Source of the DNA: G963665085 sp963665085
Lineage (GTDB): Bacteria > Bacteroidota > Bacteroidia > Bacteroidales > JAAAOM01
Direction: 5' to 3'
Assembly (NCBI GenBank): GCA_963665085.2
Contig: CAXXXS010000001.1
Location: forward strand, 1,364,001 to 1,428,000
DNA: 64,000 nt
Below the pieces are notes generated by a model. The model worked only from the letters and a program-made list of their open reading frames with translations. It ran no database searches and was not told the DNA's origin. Both the position numbers and the translations under genes were made by a program. Of the stretch, positions 52,814 to 61,877 are shown one piece after another (position 1 is the first letter of the stretch; each line of letters opens with the position of its first letter).

Positions 52814-53101
52814 ATGAAAGAGTTACAACCAATCAATCAAAATGTATTGTTGGATTTTTCGGAAGTAGAAAAAGAACAGAAGACGGCATCAGGAATAATC
52901 ATTCCGAATAGTGCAAAGGAAAAGCCAAAATTTGCAAAAGTTGTCGGAATGAGTAGTGTAGAAAATGCTGAGATTTCTGTTGGCGATAGGGTATTGTTTA
53001 GAGAATATTCTGGAACAGAGACTGAACTTGAAGGGAAAAAATATCTTTTAATTCCATATGCTGACATATTGGCAAAAGTTGTTGAAACAGAAGAAATCTA
53101 A
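52814..53101 (+). CDS. Orphan GroES-like co-chaperonin
   Basis: A 95-residue Cpn10-fold protein: QPINQNVLLDFSEVEKEQKTASGIIIP at the start, the mobile-loop equivalent NSAKEKPKFAKVV, and GDRVLFREYSGTETELEGKKYLLI at the end. Sequence and loop differ from standard GroES (the hydrophobic IVL tip is changed), and no groEL is nearby. It is probably a second, specialised paralogue. The start follows the IS region; a terminator follows. Confidence 0.85.
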   Translation: MKELQPINQNVLLDFSEVEKEQKTASGIIIPNSAKEKPKFAKVVGMSSVENAEISVGDRVLFREYSGTETELEGKKYLLIPYADILAKVVETEEI

Positions 53102-53190
53102 TGAATTAACAATACTTCTTATCTTTTATTAATGAATAAATTTATAGTTAAACAAGAATATTAGGTGTTTTTAAAAGTAAGGTTTGATAG

Positions 53191-53225
53191 ACAGGATAGT
53201 ACATTTGTATTGTCCTGTTTTTTTA
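53191..53225 (+). terminator. Terminator of the GroES-like gene
   Basis: A 12-bp stem (53191-53202 with 53207-53218, two G-T wobbles), ATTT loop and a run of eight T. Confidence 0.75.
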
Positions 53226-53343
53226 TGGCGGTATTTACGTATTTTAAATTACGTAGTTGGGATTACCTGAATAGCCAGAAAAAAGAGTGTTTACCGCATC
53301 AAGAATGAGTGATCTTTCTGATGAATTAAGCAGTAATACATAA

Positions 53344-53351
53344 TAATTTTG
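53344..53351 (+). promoter_or_regulatory. -7 promoter element TAATTTTG
   Basis: Exact TAnnTTTG match. It overlaps an in-frame GTG at 53351, which therefore cannot be the start of the response regulator; ATG at 53366 is used. Confidence 0.5.
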
Positions 53352-53365
53352 TGCAAAATTGGATT

Positions 53366-53734
53366 ATGGATAGATATAAGATTTTAGTGGTAGACGATCA
53401 CCCTAAATTCTTAAAAGCTTTTGAGTTTATGTTAATGGATTCGTTTCCCGAAAAGATAGAACAAATAGCTTTTGCACAGAATGGGGAAGAGTGTCTTGAA
53501 GAGTTAAAGGAAAATATTTATGATATTGTCTTTATGGATATTGATATGCCAATAATGAATGGTATCTCTGCAACACAAAAGATTAATGAGCTGTACAGAG
53601 ATATAAAAGTTATTGCCCTTTCTCTACACTCTGATTTAAAATATATGATTAAAATGATAGAAGCCGGAGCCAGAAATTATCTTGTAAAAGATGATATCAA
53701 TAAAGAAAAGCTTGAAGAGGCAATGAATGCGTAA
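53366..53734 (+). CDS. Single-domain response regulator (NarL-type REC)
   Basis: A 122-residue receiver of NarL type with no DNA-binding domain. The acidic pair is Asp10/Asp11, the phospho-acceptor Asp58 (IVFMDIDMPIMNG), followed by LSLHSD and the conserved Lys in YLVKDDI. Typical NarL-type regulators have a C-terminal HTH, which is absent here; the gene simply stops after the REC domain (EEAMNA). It could be a truncated regulator or a genuine phosphorelay adaptor. No kinase is adjacent. Confidence 0.88.
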   Translation: MDRYKILVVDDHPKFLKAFEFMLMDSFPEKIEQIAFAQNGEECLEELKENIYDIVFMDIDMPIMNGISATQKINELYRDIKVIALSLHSDLKYMIKMIEAGARNYLVKDDINKEKLEEAMNA

Positions 53735-53744
53735 GTATCTGCAA

Positions 53745-54689
53745 TTATTTTTTCATTAAAGCTGCACCGCTTGAATATCCACCACCAAATACACTAAATA
53801 CAATAATATCCCCTTTTTTGAATTTATCAATATTTTCTGCTAAGCCAATTACTGTACTTGCACTTCCGGTATTTCCGTATTTATCAATATTTACAATTAC
53901 CTGTTCTTTCTTAAGTTTTAAGTTATCTCCTACATTATTGATAATTCGAATGTTTGCCTGGTGAGGGATAAGATATGAAAGATCTTTAACAGATAAATTA
54001 TTTTTTTCAAGGATTTCTATTGCAACTTCTCTCATATAGTTGCAGGCATTAATAAAAACATCTTTTCCGTAAGGCATTACAAGGCCTTCTGTTTTAGGGC
54101 GTAAATAAACACCATCAGGGCCTTTCCCTTCAAAGGCAACTCCTCTTGTTTTAATGTCTACAATCTCAATATCTTCTTCGCTACTGCGTTCTTTCGTGAT
54201 AATCATAGCAGATGCCCCATCGCCCCATAGATGACCCGATTTGTCATCTTTTTCGTTTCCGTAAAGTGTATTTTGTTCAGAATTAATAACAAGTACTTTA
54301 GATGCTTTGTTTAAAGCAAAATAACCTTCTACAACTTCCAGGCAATTAATAAATGTAGAGCATGCTGTTGATACAGATGTTACAATTGCATCTCTTATAT
54401 CTAATTTTTGTTGTACATAGTGTGCACTTGTTACAACAGTATCATAAGGGGCATAACTACCACTTATTATCAAATCAATATCACTGGTATCTCCTTTATA
54501 TTTTTCAAGAACATTTTTTGCAGCCTCTAAGGCCATTGTATTTGAATTTTCATTTTTACCAGCTTTTCTCCTGGTTTCAATACCTGTTCGGGTTACTATC
54601 CATTCATTTGTTAACCCATTAACATCTTTAAAATATGAATTTGGTATTATATTTTTAGGCAAGTAATACCCAACCTCATTAATGTACAT
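53745..54689 (-). CDS. Beta-ketoacyl-ACP synthase III family enzyme
   Basis: A 314-residue KAS III (FabH-type) condensing enzyme. The catalytic triad is in place: Cys in STACSTFINCLE, His in IPHQANIRI and Asn in YGNTGSAS, with the C-terminal FSVFGGGYSSGAALM. FabH starts fatty acid synthesis, but paralogues make other acyl products such as flexirubin-type pigments or quinolones, so the role is open. The ATG at 54689 gives the standard MYINEVGYYLP start; an upstream ATG (54740) adds 17 unrelated residues. Confidence 0.9.
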   Translation of the reverse strand: MYINEVGYYLPKNIIPNSYFKDVNGLTNEWIVTRTGIETRRKAGKNENSNTMALEAAKNVLEKYKGDTSDIDLIISGSYAPYDTVVTSAHYVQQKLDIRDAIVTSVSTACSTFINCLEVVEGYFALNKASKVLVINSEQNTLYGNEKDDKSGHLWGDGASAMIITKERSSEEDIEIVDIKTRGVAFEGKGPDGVYLRPKTEGLVMPYGKDVFINACNYMREVAIEILEKNNLSVKDLSYLIPHQANIRIINNVGDNLKLKKEQVIVNIDKYGNTGSASTVIGLAENIDKFKKGDIIVFSVFGGGYSSGAALMKK

Positions 54690-54805
54690 ACGCACTACGT
54701 GAAATAAATTCTTTATTATATTGACTGAAATCGAGCACAATATTAAGCATTTTTAATAAAAGAAATAAAAGAATAATTTTAAATGCTCATTTATAACTTA
54801 ATTCA

Positions 54806-55420
54806 ATGATAAAATTCAATAACTTTTTTGTTGGTTACAATGGCAATATGATATTAAAAAATTTTTCTTTTGAAATTGAAACCGGTGAGAAAGTTTTAGT
54901 ATGTGGAAAATCCGGTATTGGAAAATCATCGTTATTAAAAGCTATCCTTGGATTTATTGATTTTGAAGGTGATATAAGCATTGAAGGGCTAAATGTTGAT
55001 GTCAATAATATCGAAAAAATAAGGAAATTGATTGCATATATGCCCCAGGAAATAAACGCTCCTTTTAGTTCTGTTAAGGAATTTTTTAATTTCTCTACTA
55101 CTTGGAATTCAACAAAAAAAGGTACTAAGAAATGGGCATTAGAGATATTAAAGCGGTTCAAAATCGAAGAAAGTTTACTAAAAAAACAGGTTTCTGAGAT
55201 ATCAGGTGGACAAAAACAGAGAATATTATTAGCCTCTTGCATCGCACTTGATAAGCCTATACTCCTTCTCGATGAACCAGATAGTTCAATGGATACCGAG
55301 AATAAAGAAATTATACGGGATTATTTGTTGGGGCTGGACAAAACAATATTGTTAGTTTCTCATGATATGGGATGGAGTAACTACATGAACAAAATTATAA
55401 ATCTTGACACAAATGGATAA
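54806..55420 (+). CDS. fetA: ABC transporter ATPase, FetA-like
   Basis: A 204-residue ABC ATPase. Walker A is CGKSGIGKSSLL, the signature SEISGGQKQRILLAS, Walker B ILLLDEPDSSMD and the switch His in LLVSHDMGWS. Its size and its partnership with the UPF0014 permease that follows identify it as the FetA (YbbL) half of the FetAB system, implicated in iron export and oxidative stress tolerance. The fetB ATG overlaps its end by eight bases. Confidence 0.85.
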   Translation: MIKFNNFFVGYNGNMILKNFSFEIETGEKVLVCGKSGIGKSSLLKAILGFIDFEGDISIEGLNVDVNNIEKIRKLIAYMPQEINAPFSSVKEFFNFSTTWNSTKKGTKKWALEILKRFKIEESLLKKQVSEISGGQKQRILLASCIALDKPILLLDEPDSSMDTENKEIIRDYLLGLDKTILLVSHDMGWSNYMNKIINLDTNG

Positions 55421-56207
55421 GACTGTAGATATTTCGTGGGTAGATCTTAGTTTGGGTTATTTATTACTATTAATACCGGTTCTCATCTTTTTGTATTTCA
55501 AGATTAATTTGGTTAAGGATACAATAATTGCTGCGGTAAGAATGACCGTTCAATTGTTACTTGTAGGAATTTATCTTGGCTACCTGTTTAAGTGGGATAA
55601 CATTTTTTTAAATGTTTCCTGGGTAGTTGTAATGATTGTTGCTGCCTCTTTTACTGTTGTAAAAAGGAGTAATGTTAGTTTGAAATTATATTTTATTCCA
55701 GTACTATCTGGTTTGTTGATATCTGTTTTGCTCGTAGATTTTTATTTTCTGGCAATTGTAATTAAGCCTGAGCCTATACTTACGGCACGATATATCATAC
55801 CAATTACAGGTATGCTAATCGGAAATACGATGAAAAGTAATATCATTGTATTAAATTCTTTTTATACTTCCCTTAAACAGAATCTTTCTTTTTACCAGTA
55901 TGCTATTGGAAATGGAGCAACACGAAAAGAAGCATTGGCCCCCTTTTATAAGGCGGCTTTAAAACAAAGTATTAATCCCAACATTGCTACTATGGCAATT
56001 GTTGGCCTTGTTTCTCTTCCCGGTATGATGACAGGACAGATCCTGGGTGGAAATGATCCTTCTTTAGCAGTGAGATACCAAATTGTAATCATGATTTCTG
56101 TTTTTGTGATTGGCTCCATATCGGCAGTCCTTAGTTTGCTTATCACCAATAGATTTGTTTTTGATCTATTTGATATGCCGAAAAAAGAAGTTCTAAAGGT
56201 TGAATAA
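55413..56207 (+). CDS. fetB: UPF0014 permease, FetB-like
   Basis: A 264-residue membrane protein with about seven helices of the UPF0014/FetB family. Signature segments are PITGMLIGNTMKSN, IGNGATRKEALAPFYKAALKQ and LVSLPGMMTGQILGG. Together with FetA it forms an ABC exporter, probably for iron. The ATG at 55413 is chosen over an upstream TTG (55404) because it gives the standard start and keeps a short overlap with fetA. Confidence 0.9.
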   Translation: MDKTVDISWVDLSLGYLLLLIPVLIFLYFKINLVKDTIIAAVRMTVQLLLVGIYLGYLFKWDNIFLNVSWVVVMIVAASFTVVKRSNVSLKLYFIPVLSGLLISVLLVDFYFLAIVIKPEPILTARYIIPITGMLIGNTMKSNIIVLNSFYTSLKQNLSFYQYAIGNGATRKEALAPFYKAALKQSINPNIATMAIVGLVSLPGMMTGQILGGNDPSLAVRYQIVIMISVFVIGSISAVLSLLITNRFVFDLFDMPKKEVLKVE

Positions 56208-56291
56208 TTTTATCGTAGAGAGCGAAAACAGAAGGCCGGAAAACGGGAAATAAGAACTAAAGCAAAATCAGCTTGCTTTCCATAATATAGA

Positions 56292-57335
56292 TTATGCTTT
56301 TTTTAGCGTAAAAGCAAAAGAACTTCCTTTTCCAAGTGTACTTCTAACGTTGATGGTTTGATTGTGTGCTTCAATTATATGTTTCACAATGGATAAACCA
56401 AGACCTGTTCCGCCCATGTCTCTTGAGCGGCTCTTATCTGTACGATAGAATCTTTCGAAAATTCTTTTAATATCTTTTTCTGCTATGCCGATACCATTGT
56501 CAGTAACCTCAATTAATAAATTTTCGCCCATACTCATAAAACTTACGGTTGTAACTCCTCCTTCTTTCCCATATTTAATGGAATTGACAACGAGGTTATT
56601 TGCGACCTCCAGGATTCTATGCCTATCTGCCAATACAGGTAATGCTTTTTCGTAACTTTTATCAAATTTGAGTTTTATTTTTCGCTCTTTCGCCATCATC
56701 TCCTGAAGTTCGAAAGCTTCTTCAAAAAGTTTTATGATATTGAATTTTTGTGTTTCCATTAAAATCTCACCCGATTCAAGTAAGGAGATTGATTCCAAAT
56801 CTTCTACAATGGAAATCATCCTATTGATACTTTTTTCGGTTCTCTCCAGGTATCTTTTGTTAACATTTGGATCGTCGAGGCCTCCATCAAGAAGTGTTAA
56901 AACATACCCCTGAATATTGAATATTGGGGTTTTCAATTCATGAGATACATTCCCCAGGAATTCTTTTCTGTATTTTTCGAGCTTTTTTAATTCCGCAATT
57001 TCTTTTGTTTTGTCTTTTGCCCAGGCAATTACTTCAACTTTAACATCTGTAATCAGATCTTTCTTTTTTTCAAGATCTCTACGAAACTCTTTTTCAGGAA
57101 CATTTATGTTATGAATGGTTTTATAAATAGGGTTAATCTTATCGATAATGAAGCTTTGTAATAAATATAAGACAATGAAGTAAATAATAACAAATGTTGC
57201 AATAATCATTATCGGTGTTAGAAGAACAAACTGGTGCTTTACCAATAAAGATTCAAATGTCATTATCAGAGCTGATAGTGCAGCGGCTACAAGTGCAATA
57301 AATAATGCAATTTGCTTTGGTGATGATGTTTTCAT
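56292..57335 (-). CDS. PhoR-like sensor histidine kinase
   Basis: A 347-residue kinase with two N-terminal membrane helices (about 9-28 and 36-60) and almost no periplasmic loop, then a linker, HisKA (FLGNVSHELKTPIFNIQ with phospho-acceptor His) and HATPase_c (N-box VANNLVVNSIKYGK, G1 DNGIGIAEKDI, F-box FERFYRTDKSRSRDMGG, G2 GTGLGLSIVKHII). It resembles PhoR of Bacteroidota, but the phoB partner is not in the window, so the symbol is not assigned. It follows ribE on the same strand after 96 bases. Confidence 0.9.
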   Translation of the reverse strand: MKTSSPKQIALFIALVAAALSALIMTFESLLVKHQFVLLTPIMIIATFVIIYFIVLYLLQSFIIDKINPIYKTIHNINVPEKEFRRDLEKKKDLITDVKVEVIAWAKDKTKEIAELKKLEKYRKEFLGNVSHELKTPIFNIQGYVLTLLDGGLDDPNVNKRYLERTEKSINRMISIVEDLESISLLESGEILMETQKFNIIKLFEEAFELQEMMAKERKIKLKFDKSYEKALPVLADRHRILEVANNLVVNSIKYGKEGGVTTVSFMSMGENLLIEVTDNGIGIAEKDIKRIFERFYRTDKSRSRDMGGTGLGLSIVKHIIEAHNQTINVRSTLGKGSSFAFTLKKA

Positions 57336-57431
57336 ATTTACATTCTAAAAAGAGCCGCTAATTTAACTACAAGCGTGTGAATGAAAAAAATCATATTCGC
57401 TTAAAATGAAAAATTTAACGCAAAATTAAAT

Positions 57432-58031
57432 TTACTTGTTTAATTGTTGCTTTGCTATTTTAGCGATGTATTTTCCAATAATATCAAATTCAAGATTTAC
57501 AGTTGTTCCTGCTTTAATCTGGCAGAAATTTGTGTTTTCATAAGTATAAGGAATAATTGCTACCTGAAAAGATTTATCCTTTGAGTTAACAACAGTAAGA
57601 CTAACACCATTTACAGAAACAGAACCTTTTTCAACTGTGATGTAATCATCTTGTAAAGGTTCGTATTCAAATGTAAAGTACCAGCTACCATCAGCTTCTT
57701 TAACTTCTTTACAAGTTGCAGTTTGATCAACATGCCCCTGAACAAAGTGTCCATCAACACGGGCTTCGAATTTCATGCTGCGTTCTAAGTTTACTTTGTC
57801 ACCTACCTGTAATTTACCAAGATTTGATTTGTCTAATGTTTCTTTTATGGCAGTAACGACATAACTATCTCCTTCCTGTTTTACTACAGTTAGACAAACA
57901 CCATTGTGTGATACACTTTGGTCGATCTTTAGATCTTTTGCAAAAGAACATGAAAGAGTAAGATGTAAATTCTCCTGGTCTTTCTCTAATGCGACAACTG
58001 TTGCAGCTTCTTCTACTATTCCTGAAAACAT
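57432..58031 (-). CDS. ribE: Riboflavin synthase alpha subunit
   Basis: A 199-residue riboflavin synthase, dismutating two lumazines into riboflavin. Two lumazine-binding repeats are visible: MFSGIVEEAATV to VDGHFVQGHVDQ, and the second from about residue 97 with VSVNGVSLTVV. The first repeat has VSHNGVCLTVV and NLERSM. ribF lies 20 kb away, and the other rib genes are not here. It probably shares a transcript with the downstream kinase. Confidence 0.96.
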   Translation of the reverse strand: MFSGIVEEAATVVALEKDQENLHLTLSCSFAKDLKIDQSVSHNGVCLTVVKQEGDSYVVTAIKETLDKSNLGKLQVGDKVNLERSMKFEARVDGHFVQGHVDQTATCKEVKEADGSWYFTFEYEPLQDDYITVEKGSVSVNGVSLTVVNSKDKSFQVAIIPYTYENTNFCQIKAGTTVNLEFDIIGKYIAKIAKQQLNK

Positions 58032-58360
58032 GATTAATCTATTTTTGAGTTTGCGACTAAATTATCTAAAAATAAGCAGCTTTAAAAATTTAGTTTCACC
58101 TCTTGGGCTATCAATATGAATTTATAGTCTAGTTTCAAGTCAAGTATATTTTTTCGGTTGAATCCCAGTCAAGGTTTGCAGCTATTGAAAAGATGTGCCC
58201 TGCCAGTGGTCAACGACTTAAGCGTACTTTGCACTTGATTTACTAGTAATCTTAAATATTGTTAGGAGCAATTTCTTGTGTATGAACAGAATTTTATTCC
58301 AAGATATAATATCTTTAAATTATGGATTATTTTTCCAGATAAATATTAAAAACTGATAAC
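58032..58360. other. Gene-free stretch, nothing clear
   Basis: Between divergent ribE and the oxidoreductase gene. No ORF, hairpin with T-tract, or tRNA-like fold is recognised; only weak -7-like matches are seen. Confidence 0.5.
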
Positions 58361-59560
58361 ATGAAAAGCAAAAAAATAGCAATGCTTGGTGGTGGTTTTA
58401 TAGGTGATTTTTATACCCAGGCATTACATAGTCAACGAAGGATTGATCGTGTGCATATTGTTTATTCTCGTAGCGAAGCCAGCGCCAGAAAAGTTGTCGA
58501 AAGATGGGATATCCCCGAGTGGACAACTGATATGGCAAAAGCCGTGAATCATCCGGAGATTGATACAGTTGTAATTGCCTTACCAAATTTTCTACATCTT
58601 GAAGCCGTAAAGATGGCAGCAGAAGCTGGCAAAGCTGTGCTAATTACAAAGCCATTAGGGAGAAATGCTGAGGAAGCAAAGGAAATGTTAGAACTAGTCG
58701 AGAAACATAATGTGTTTCACGGATATTTGGAGGATTTATGCTATACTCCCAAAACTCTGAAAGCGGTTGAATCTGTGAAAAAAGGGGCAATGGGCGATAT
58801 CCTTTGGGTGCGTTCCAGGGAAACACATCCTGGGCCTCATAGTGATTGGTTTTGGAATTCCGAATTATCTGGTGGAGGTGCAATTATCGATTTGGGTTGC
58901 CATTGCATTGAAGTTGCCCGTAATTATATCGGTAAAGATGTAAAACCTATTGAGGTAATGTGTTGGGCAGATACGCAGGTAAAACCTATAGAGGCAGAAG
59001 ATCATGCTATTGCGCTTGTTAAATATGCATCTGGTGCTATTGCCCAGTTTGAAGTGAGTTGGTGTTTTCGTGGTGGATTGGATCTTCGCGATGAGGTAAT
59101 GGGTGTTGAAGGGACTATTTTTCTTAATCATTTTTTGCGTACAGGTTTCGAGATGTTTACCGCAGTTGGCGAAGGAGATTATGTTGCTGAAAAGACAGAG
59201 TCTTCAAAAGGGTGGTTATTCCCAATAGGTGACGAAATTAATACCCTTGGTTATGATTTTATGTTTACTGATATGTTCACCGCTATGGAAAATGGGGCAC
59301 AACCCATGGAAAGTTTTTATGATGGTTATGTAGTTAATGCCATTATGGATGCCTGTTATAAATCCGCTCAATCAAAAAAATGGGAACCTGTTGAATTGGA
59401 TATCTGGAGAGGAAGTGAAGAAATAAAAAAAGGTCCCAGATTAAAAGATTTTGATGATACCTATTATTTAATCAAAGAAGAAAAAATTCCTGATGGTACA
59501 GTAAAATTAATTCTAAAAAATAAAGTTAGTGGGGAGATTGTGCAGAAGATTAAGAAATAG
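58361..59560 (+). CDS. Gfo/Idh/MocA family oxidoreductase
   Basis: A 399-residue NAD(P)-dependent sugar or inositol dehydrogenase-type protein. The Rossmann start is KKIAMLGGGFIGDFYTQAL; the family segment AGKAVLITKPLGRNAEEAKE holds the usual K-P; DLGCHCIEVARNYIG and the later AxxF domain complete it. The substrate is unknown: these enzymes act on inositols, glucosides and sugar acids. It stands alone and ends before the VOC gene promoter. Confidence 0.88.
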   Translation: MKSKKIAMLGGGFIGDFYTQALHSQRRIDRVHIVYSRSEASARKVVERWDIPEWTTDMAKAVNHPEIDTVVIALPNFLHLEAVKMAAEAGKAVLITKPLGRNAEEAKEMLELVEKHNVFHGYLEDLCYTPKTLKAVESVKKGAMGDILWVRSRETHPGPHSDWFWNSELSGGGAIIDLGCHCIEVARNYIGKDVKPIEVMCWADTQVKPIEAEDHAIALVKYASGAIAQFEVSWCFRGGLDLRDEVMGVEGTIFLNHFLRTGFEMFTAVGEGDYVAEKTESSKGWLFPIGDEINTLGYDFMFTDMFTAMENGAQPMESFYDGYVVNAIMDACYKSAQSKKWEPVELDIWRGSEEIKKGPRLKDFDDTYYLIKEEKIPDGTVKLILKNKVSGEIVQKIKK

Positions 59561-59601
59561 AAGATGTCTCAAATTTCCAATTTTATGATTTAACAGGCGA
59601 A

Positions 59602-59609
59602 TACTTTTG
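59602..59609 (+). promoter_or_regulatory. -7 promoter element TACTTTTG for the VOC gene
   Basis: Exact TAnnTTTG match, 33 bases upstream of the ATG at 59643. The flanking sequence ATACTTTTGCA is similar to that of the araC-type gene promoter at 60081. Confidence 0.5.
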
Positions 59610-59642
59610 CATTGTAAATTTTTAACAAAAAAGTAAAAAGCA

Positions 59643-60002
59643 ATGAAAAAGTTAATTTCCTGGTTAGAAGTACCAGCAGTAAATTTTGATAGAGCCGTGA
59701 GATTTTACAGCTCAGTTTTTAATCTTAACATGGAGAAGATTGATTGTGGTGAAGAAAAGATGGCCTGTTTTCCCGGAGGAGAAGGGGCTGTTTCCTATGC
59801 ACCCAATTTTAATCCTTCAAGTGATGGTTTACTCGTAAGTTTTAATGTAAGCGATAACCTGGAATCTACTATCCTTAGAATAGAAGAAAATGGGGGAAAG
59901 ATTGTACAACCAAAAACAAAAATTGAAGCCGAAGGCCGTGGCTATTTTGCTGTTTTTATTGATTGTGAAGGAAACAAAGTTGGTTTATATGCAGATGAGT
60001 AG
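59643..60002 (+). CDS. VOC-superfamily (glyoxalase-like) protein
   Basis: A 119-residue VOC protein of two beta-alpha-beta3 units. The start is WLEVPAVNFDRAVRFYSSVF, the middle ENGGKIVQPKTKI, and the end GYFAVFIDCEGNKVGLYA. VOC proteins include glyoxalases, dioxygenases and antibiotic-binding proteins; metal ligands suggest a possible enzyme, but the substrate is unknown. It is followed by a palindromic repeat and an AraC-type regulator with its own promoter. Confidence 0.85.
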   Translation: MKKLISWLEVPAVNFDRAVRFYSSVFNLNMEKIDCGEEKMACFPGGEGAVSYAPNFNPSSDGLLVSFNVSDNLESTILRIEENGGKIVQPKTKIEAEGRGYFAVFIDCEGNKVGLYADE

Positions 60003-60012
60003 TAAATAAACT

Positions 60013-60062
60013 TTAAGTCCCCCTTTGCCTTCGATAAGATCGGAGGCAAAGGGGGAGGATTT
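60013..60062 (+). repeat. Dispersed palindromic repeat, copy C
   Basis: TTAAGT, then CCCCCTTTGCCT (60019-60030) pairing perfectly with AGGCAAAGGGGG (60044-60055), with an inner CGAT-AAG-ATCG, then AGGATTTA. It is related to copies A (5866) and B (15717). It lies between the VOC gene and the regulator promoter and may end the VOC transcript. Confidence 0.6.
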
Positions 60063-60080
60063 ATTAGATGAAGATTTAGT

Positions 60081-60088
60081 TACTTTTG
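60081..60088 (+). promoter_or_regulatory. -7 promoter element TACTTTTG for the AraC-type gene
   Basis: Exact TAnnTTTG match, 20 bases upstream of the ATG at 60109. It excludes the longer in-frame start at 60025 that would run through the repeat. Confidence 0.55.
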
Positions 60089-60108
60089 CAAAAATTAATA
60101 CCAAATAC

Positions 60109-60918
60109 ATGAGCTATTGCATAGCAAAGCCTTCTTCTGTATTATCAAAATTTATAAAGCATTATTGGGCAATTGAGAATTGTATTCCTACAGGAGATGA
60201 ACACATCCAGCGTGTTGTTCCCAATGGATTGCCTGAACTTATTTTTTATCTTGGAGACAAGCCGAAATCAACAGCAAAAAACAAAAATATTTTTGAGAAT
60301 TCAATTCTAACAGGTCAAATAAATGAATATTATGATATCAGCATAACGGGTAAGTTATCCCTGTTTTCAATTATGTTTCAACCTAGCGGATTGGCTGCAT
60401 TTTTTAATATTCCGGTGATTGAACTTCTTAACCAGACCGTCCCACTTAATTATTTTTTAAAAGATACTGTGAACGAAATCGAGAATAAATTATATAGAGA
60501 ACCTACGTTTGCAGGAAGAGTTAGAATTGCAGAGCAGTTTTTAATGAAACGACTTCAACAGGCTTCAAAGAAATATCAACTAAACAGGATTGAGGAAACT
60601 ATTGGAATTATTAATAAGAGACGGGGATTGGTGAATATAAATGAACTAGCTTCTATTGCTTGCCTTAGCAGGAAACAATACGAGCGTATTTTTATTGAAT
60701 TGATAGGAACATCGCCTAAACAGTTTTTGAAAGTTGTGAGGTTTCAGAATGCAATTCATGAAAAAATCAAAAACCGGGATTCTAATTTAACATTTCTTAC
60801 ATACCAGTGTGGGTATTACGATCAATCACATATGACAAATGATTTTGTACAATTATCAGGACTCACACCAAAACAATTCTTTAATGAATGCGAACCATAT
60901 TCTGATTATTTTAATTAA
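60109..60918 (+). CDS. AraC-family transcriptional regulator
   Basis: A 269-residue regulator. The N-terminal half (about 5-130) is the DUF6597-type sensor (HYWAIENCIP and FQPSGLAAFFNIP). The C-terminal half has two helix-turn-helix units of AraC type, with VNINELASIACLSRKQYERIF and LTFLTYQCGYYDQSHMTNDF, ending in LSGLTPKQFF. It may control the VOC gene just upstream, which has a similar promoter. The start at 60109 (MSYCIAKPSS) is chosen because of the promoter at 60081. Confidence 0.9.
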   Translation: MSYCIAKPSSVLSKFIKHYWAIENCIPTGDEHIQRVVPNGLPELIFYLGDKPKSTAKNKNIFENSILTGQINEYYDISITGKLSLFSIMFQPSGLAAFFNIPVIELLNQTVPLNYFLKDTVNEIENKLYREPTFAGRVRIAEQFLMKRLQQASKKYQLNRIEETIGIINKRRGLVNINELASIACLSRKQYERIFIELIGTSPKQFLKVVRFQNAIHEKIKNRDSNLTFLTYQCGYYDQSHMTNDFVQLSGLTPKQFFNECEPYSDYFN

Positions 60919-60959
60919 TGTTTTGAGAGGGAAACAGAATGATTTTGTGCTTCTCCCCT

Positions 60960-61727
60960 TTAATCCTTTTTTAAAGCTTCTTTTACTGCCTTACTGTAAC
61001 TTCTTCCTATAGGTAATTGAATATTATCAACCAAAATTTCATCATACGAGAAATTCTTTATTCTTTCTTTATTGATTATAAACGAACGATGAATCCTCAA
61101 AAATATATCGGGTAGCCTGTTGGCTAAATTACTTATCCTTTCTTTACTAATTATTTGGTCGTTGATGGTATTTACTTTGATGTAATCTGAGAGGCTTTCA
61201 ATGTAAATAATTTCGTCATAGGGTATCTTGGTGATTTTTCTGTTGGACGTGATTTCAAGAAAGGATTTTTTCATCTTTTCTTTCTCAATCAGGAGTTGAG
61301 TAATTGTTTGTTGATTTTCTTTTATCTGGCGAATCATTAATAAAAAAGATCCGATAAATACCAAGAGATACATAACAACTGCCAGCAAAATAATGTCTGA
61401 TGCATTCGGATCTAATATGCGAAAACTAAAATGTCCCAAGTACATATAGGCAAACATCAGCACAAACATCTCAAGATATAATGATACTACTACAGTATAA
61501 AAAGAATACAATCCAAACCAGAAATATTTCTTTTTCATTAAATAACGCGGAACAAGTACATAATTAAAAAAATAAGAAGTACCTAATACAACTGGAAGAA
61601 GCATTGTGATGAAAAAAAATGCAGCAACATTATTGCCCCATGACATTCCAAATACCATTGTTAAGATGGCTATTACAAAAAACCAATAAAATATATGGTA
61701 ATATGGATTTGTTGATTTAAAGACCAT
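60960..61727 (-). CDS. Membrane-anchored LytTR-family regulator
   Basis: A 255-residue regulator with about four N-terminal membrane helices (about 9-135) and a C-terminal LytTR DNA-binding domain (about 160-253, with IPYDEIIYIESLSDYIKV, FLRIHRSFIINKERI and IPIGRSYSKAVKEAL-like end). There is no receiver domain, so it is a one-component membrane-bound regulator. The signal and target are unknown. It is divergent from the ExbB-like gene, a plausible target. Confidence 0.9.
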   Translation of the reverse strand: MVFKSTNPYYHIFYWFFVIAILTMVFGMSWGNNVAAFFFITMLLPVVLGTSYFFNYVLVPRYLMKKKYFWFGLYSFYTVVVSLYLEMFVLMFAYMYLGHFSFRILDPNASDIILLAVVMYLLVFIGSFLLMIRQIKENQQTITQLLIEKEKMKKSFLEITSNRKITKIPYDEIIYIESLSDYIKVNTINDQIISKERISNLANRLPDIFLRIHRSFIINKERIKNFSYDEILVDNIQLPIGRSYSKAVKEALKKD

Positions 61728-61877
61728 ATTTTTAGATTTTCACACCTAATTTCGCTAAAATATTAGAAATCCCTATATTAGGTCGATAAACAACATGTCT
61801 AGAACGGGATTCAACCTTGATTTAATACTAATATCACCTTTAATTTGACAGTAGTATTAATCAAAAAATATTTAACT

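Noticed and set aside
58032..58360. tRNA or structured RNA in the gap
   Set aside because: No cloverleaf, T-loop consensus or clear stem-loop with T-tract could be found.
60025..60108. A longer N-terminus for the AraC-type regulator
   Set aside because: The extension would translate a palindromic repeat and the -7 promoter element; the family start fits ATG 60109.
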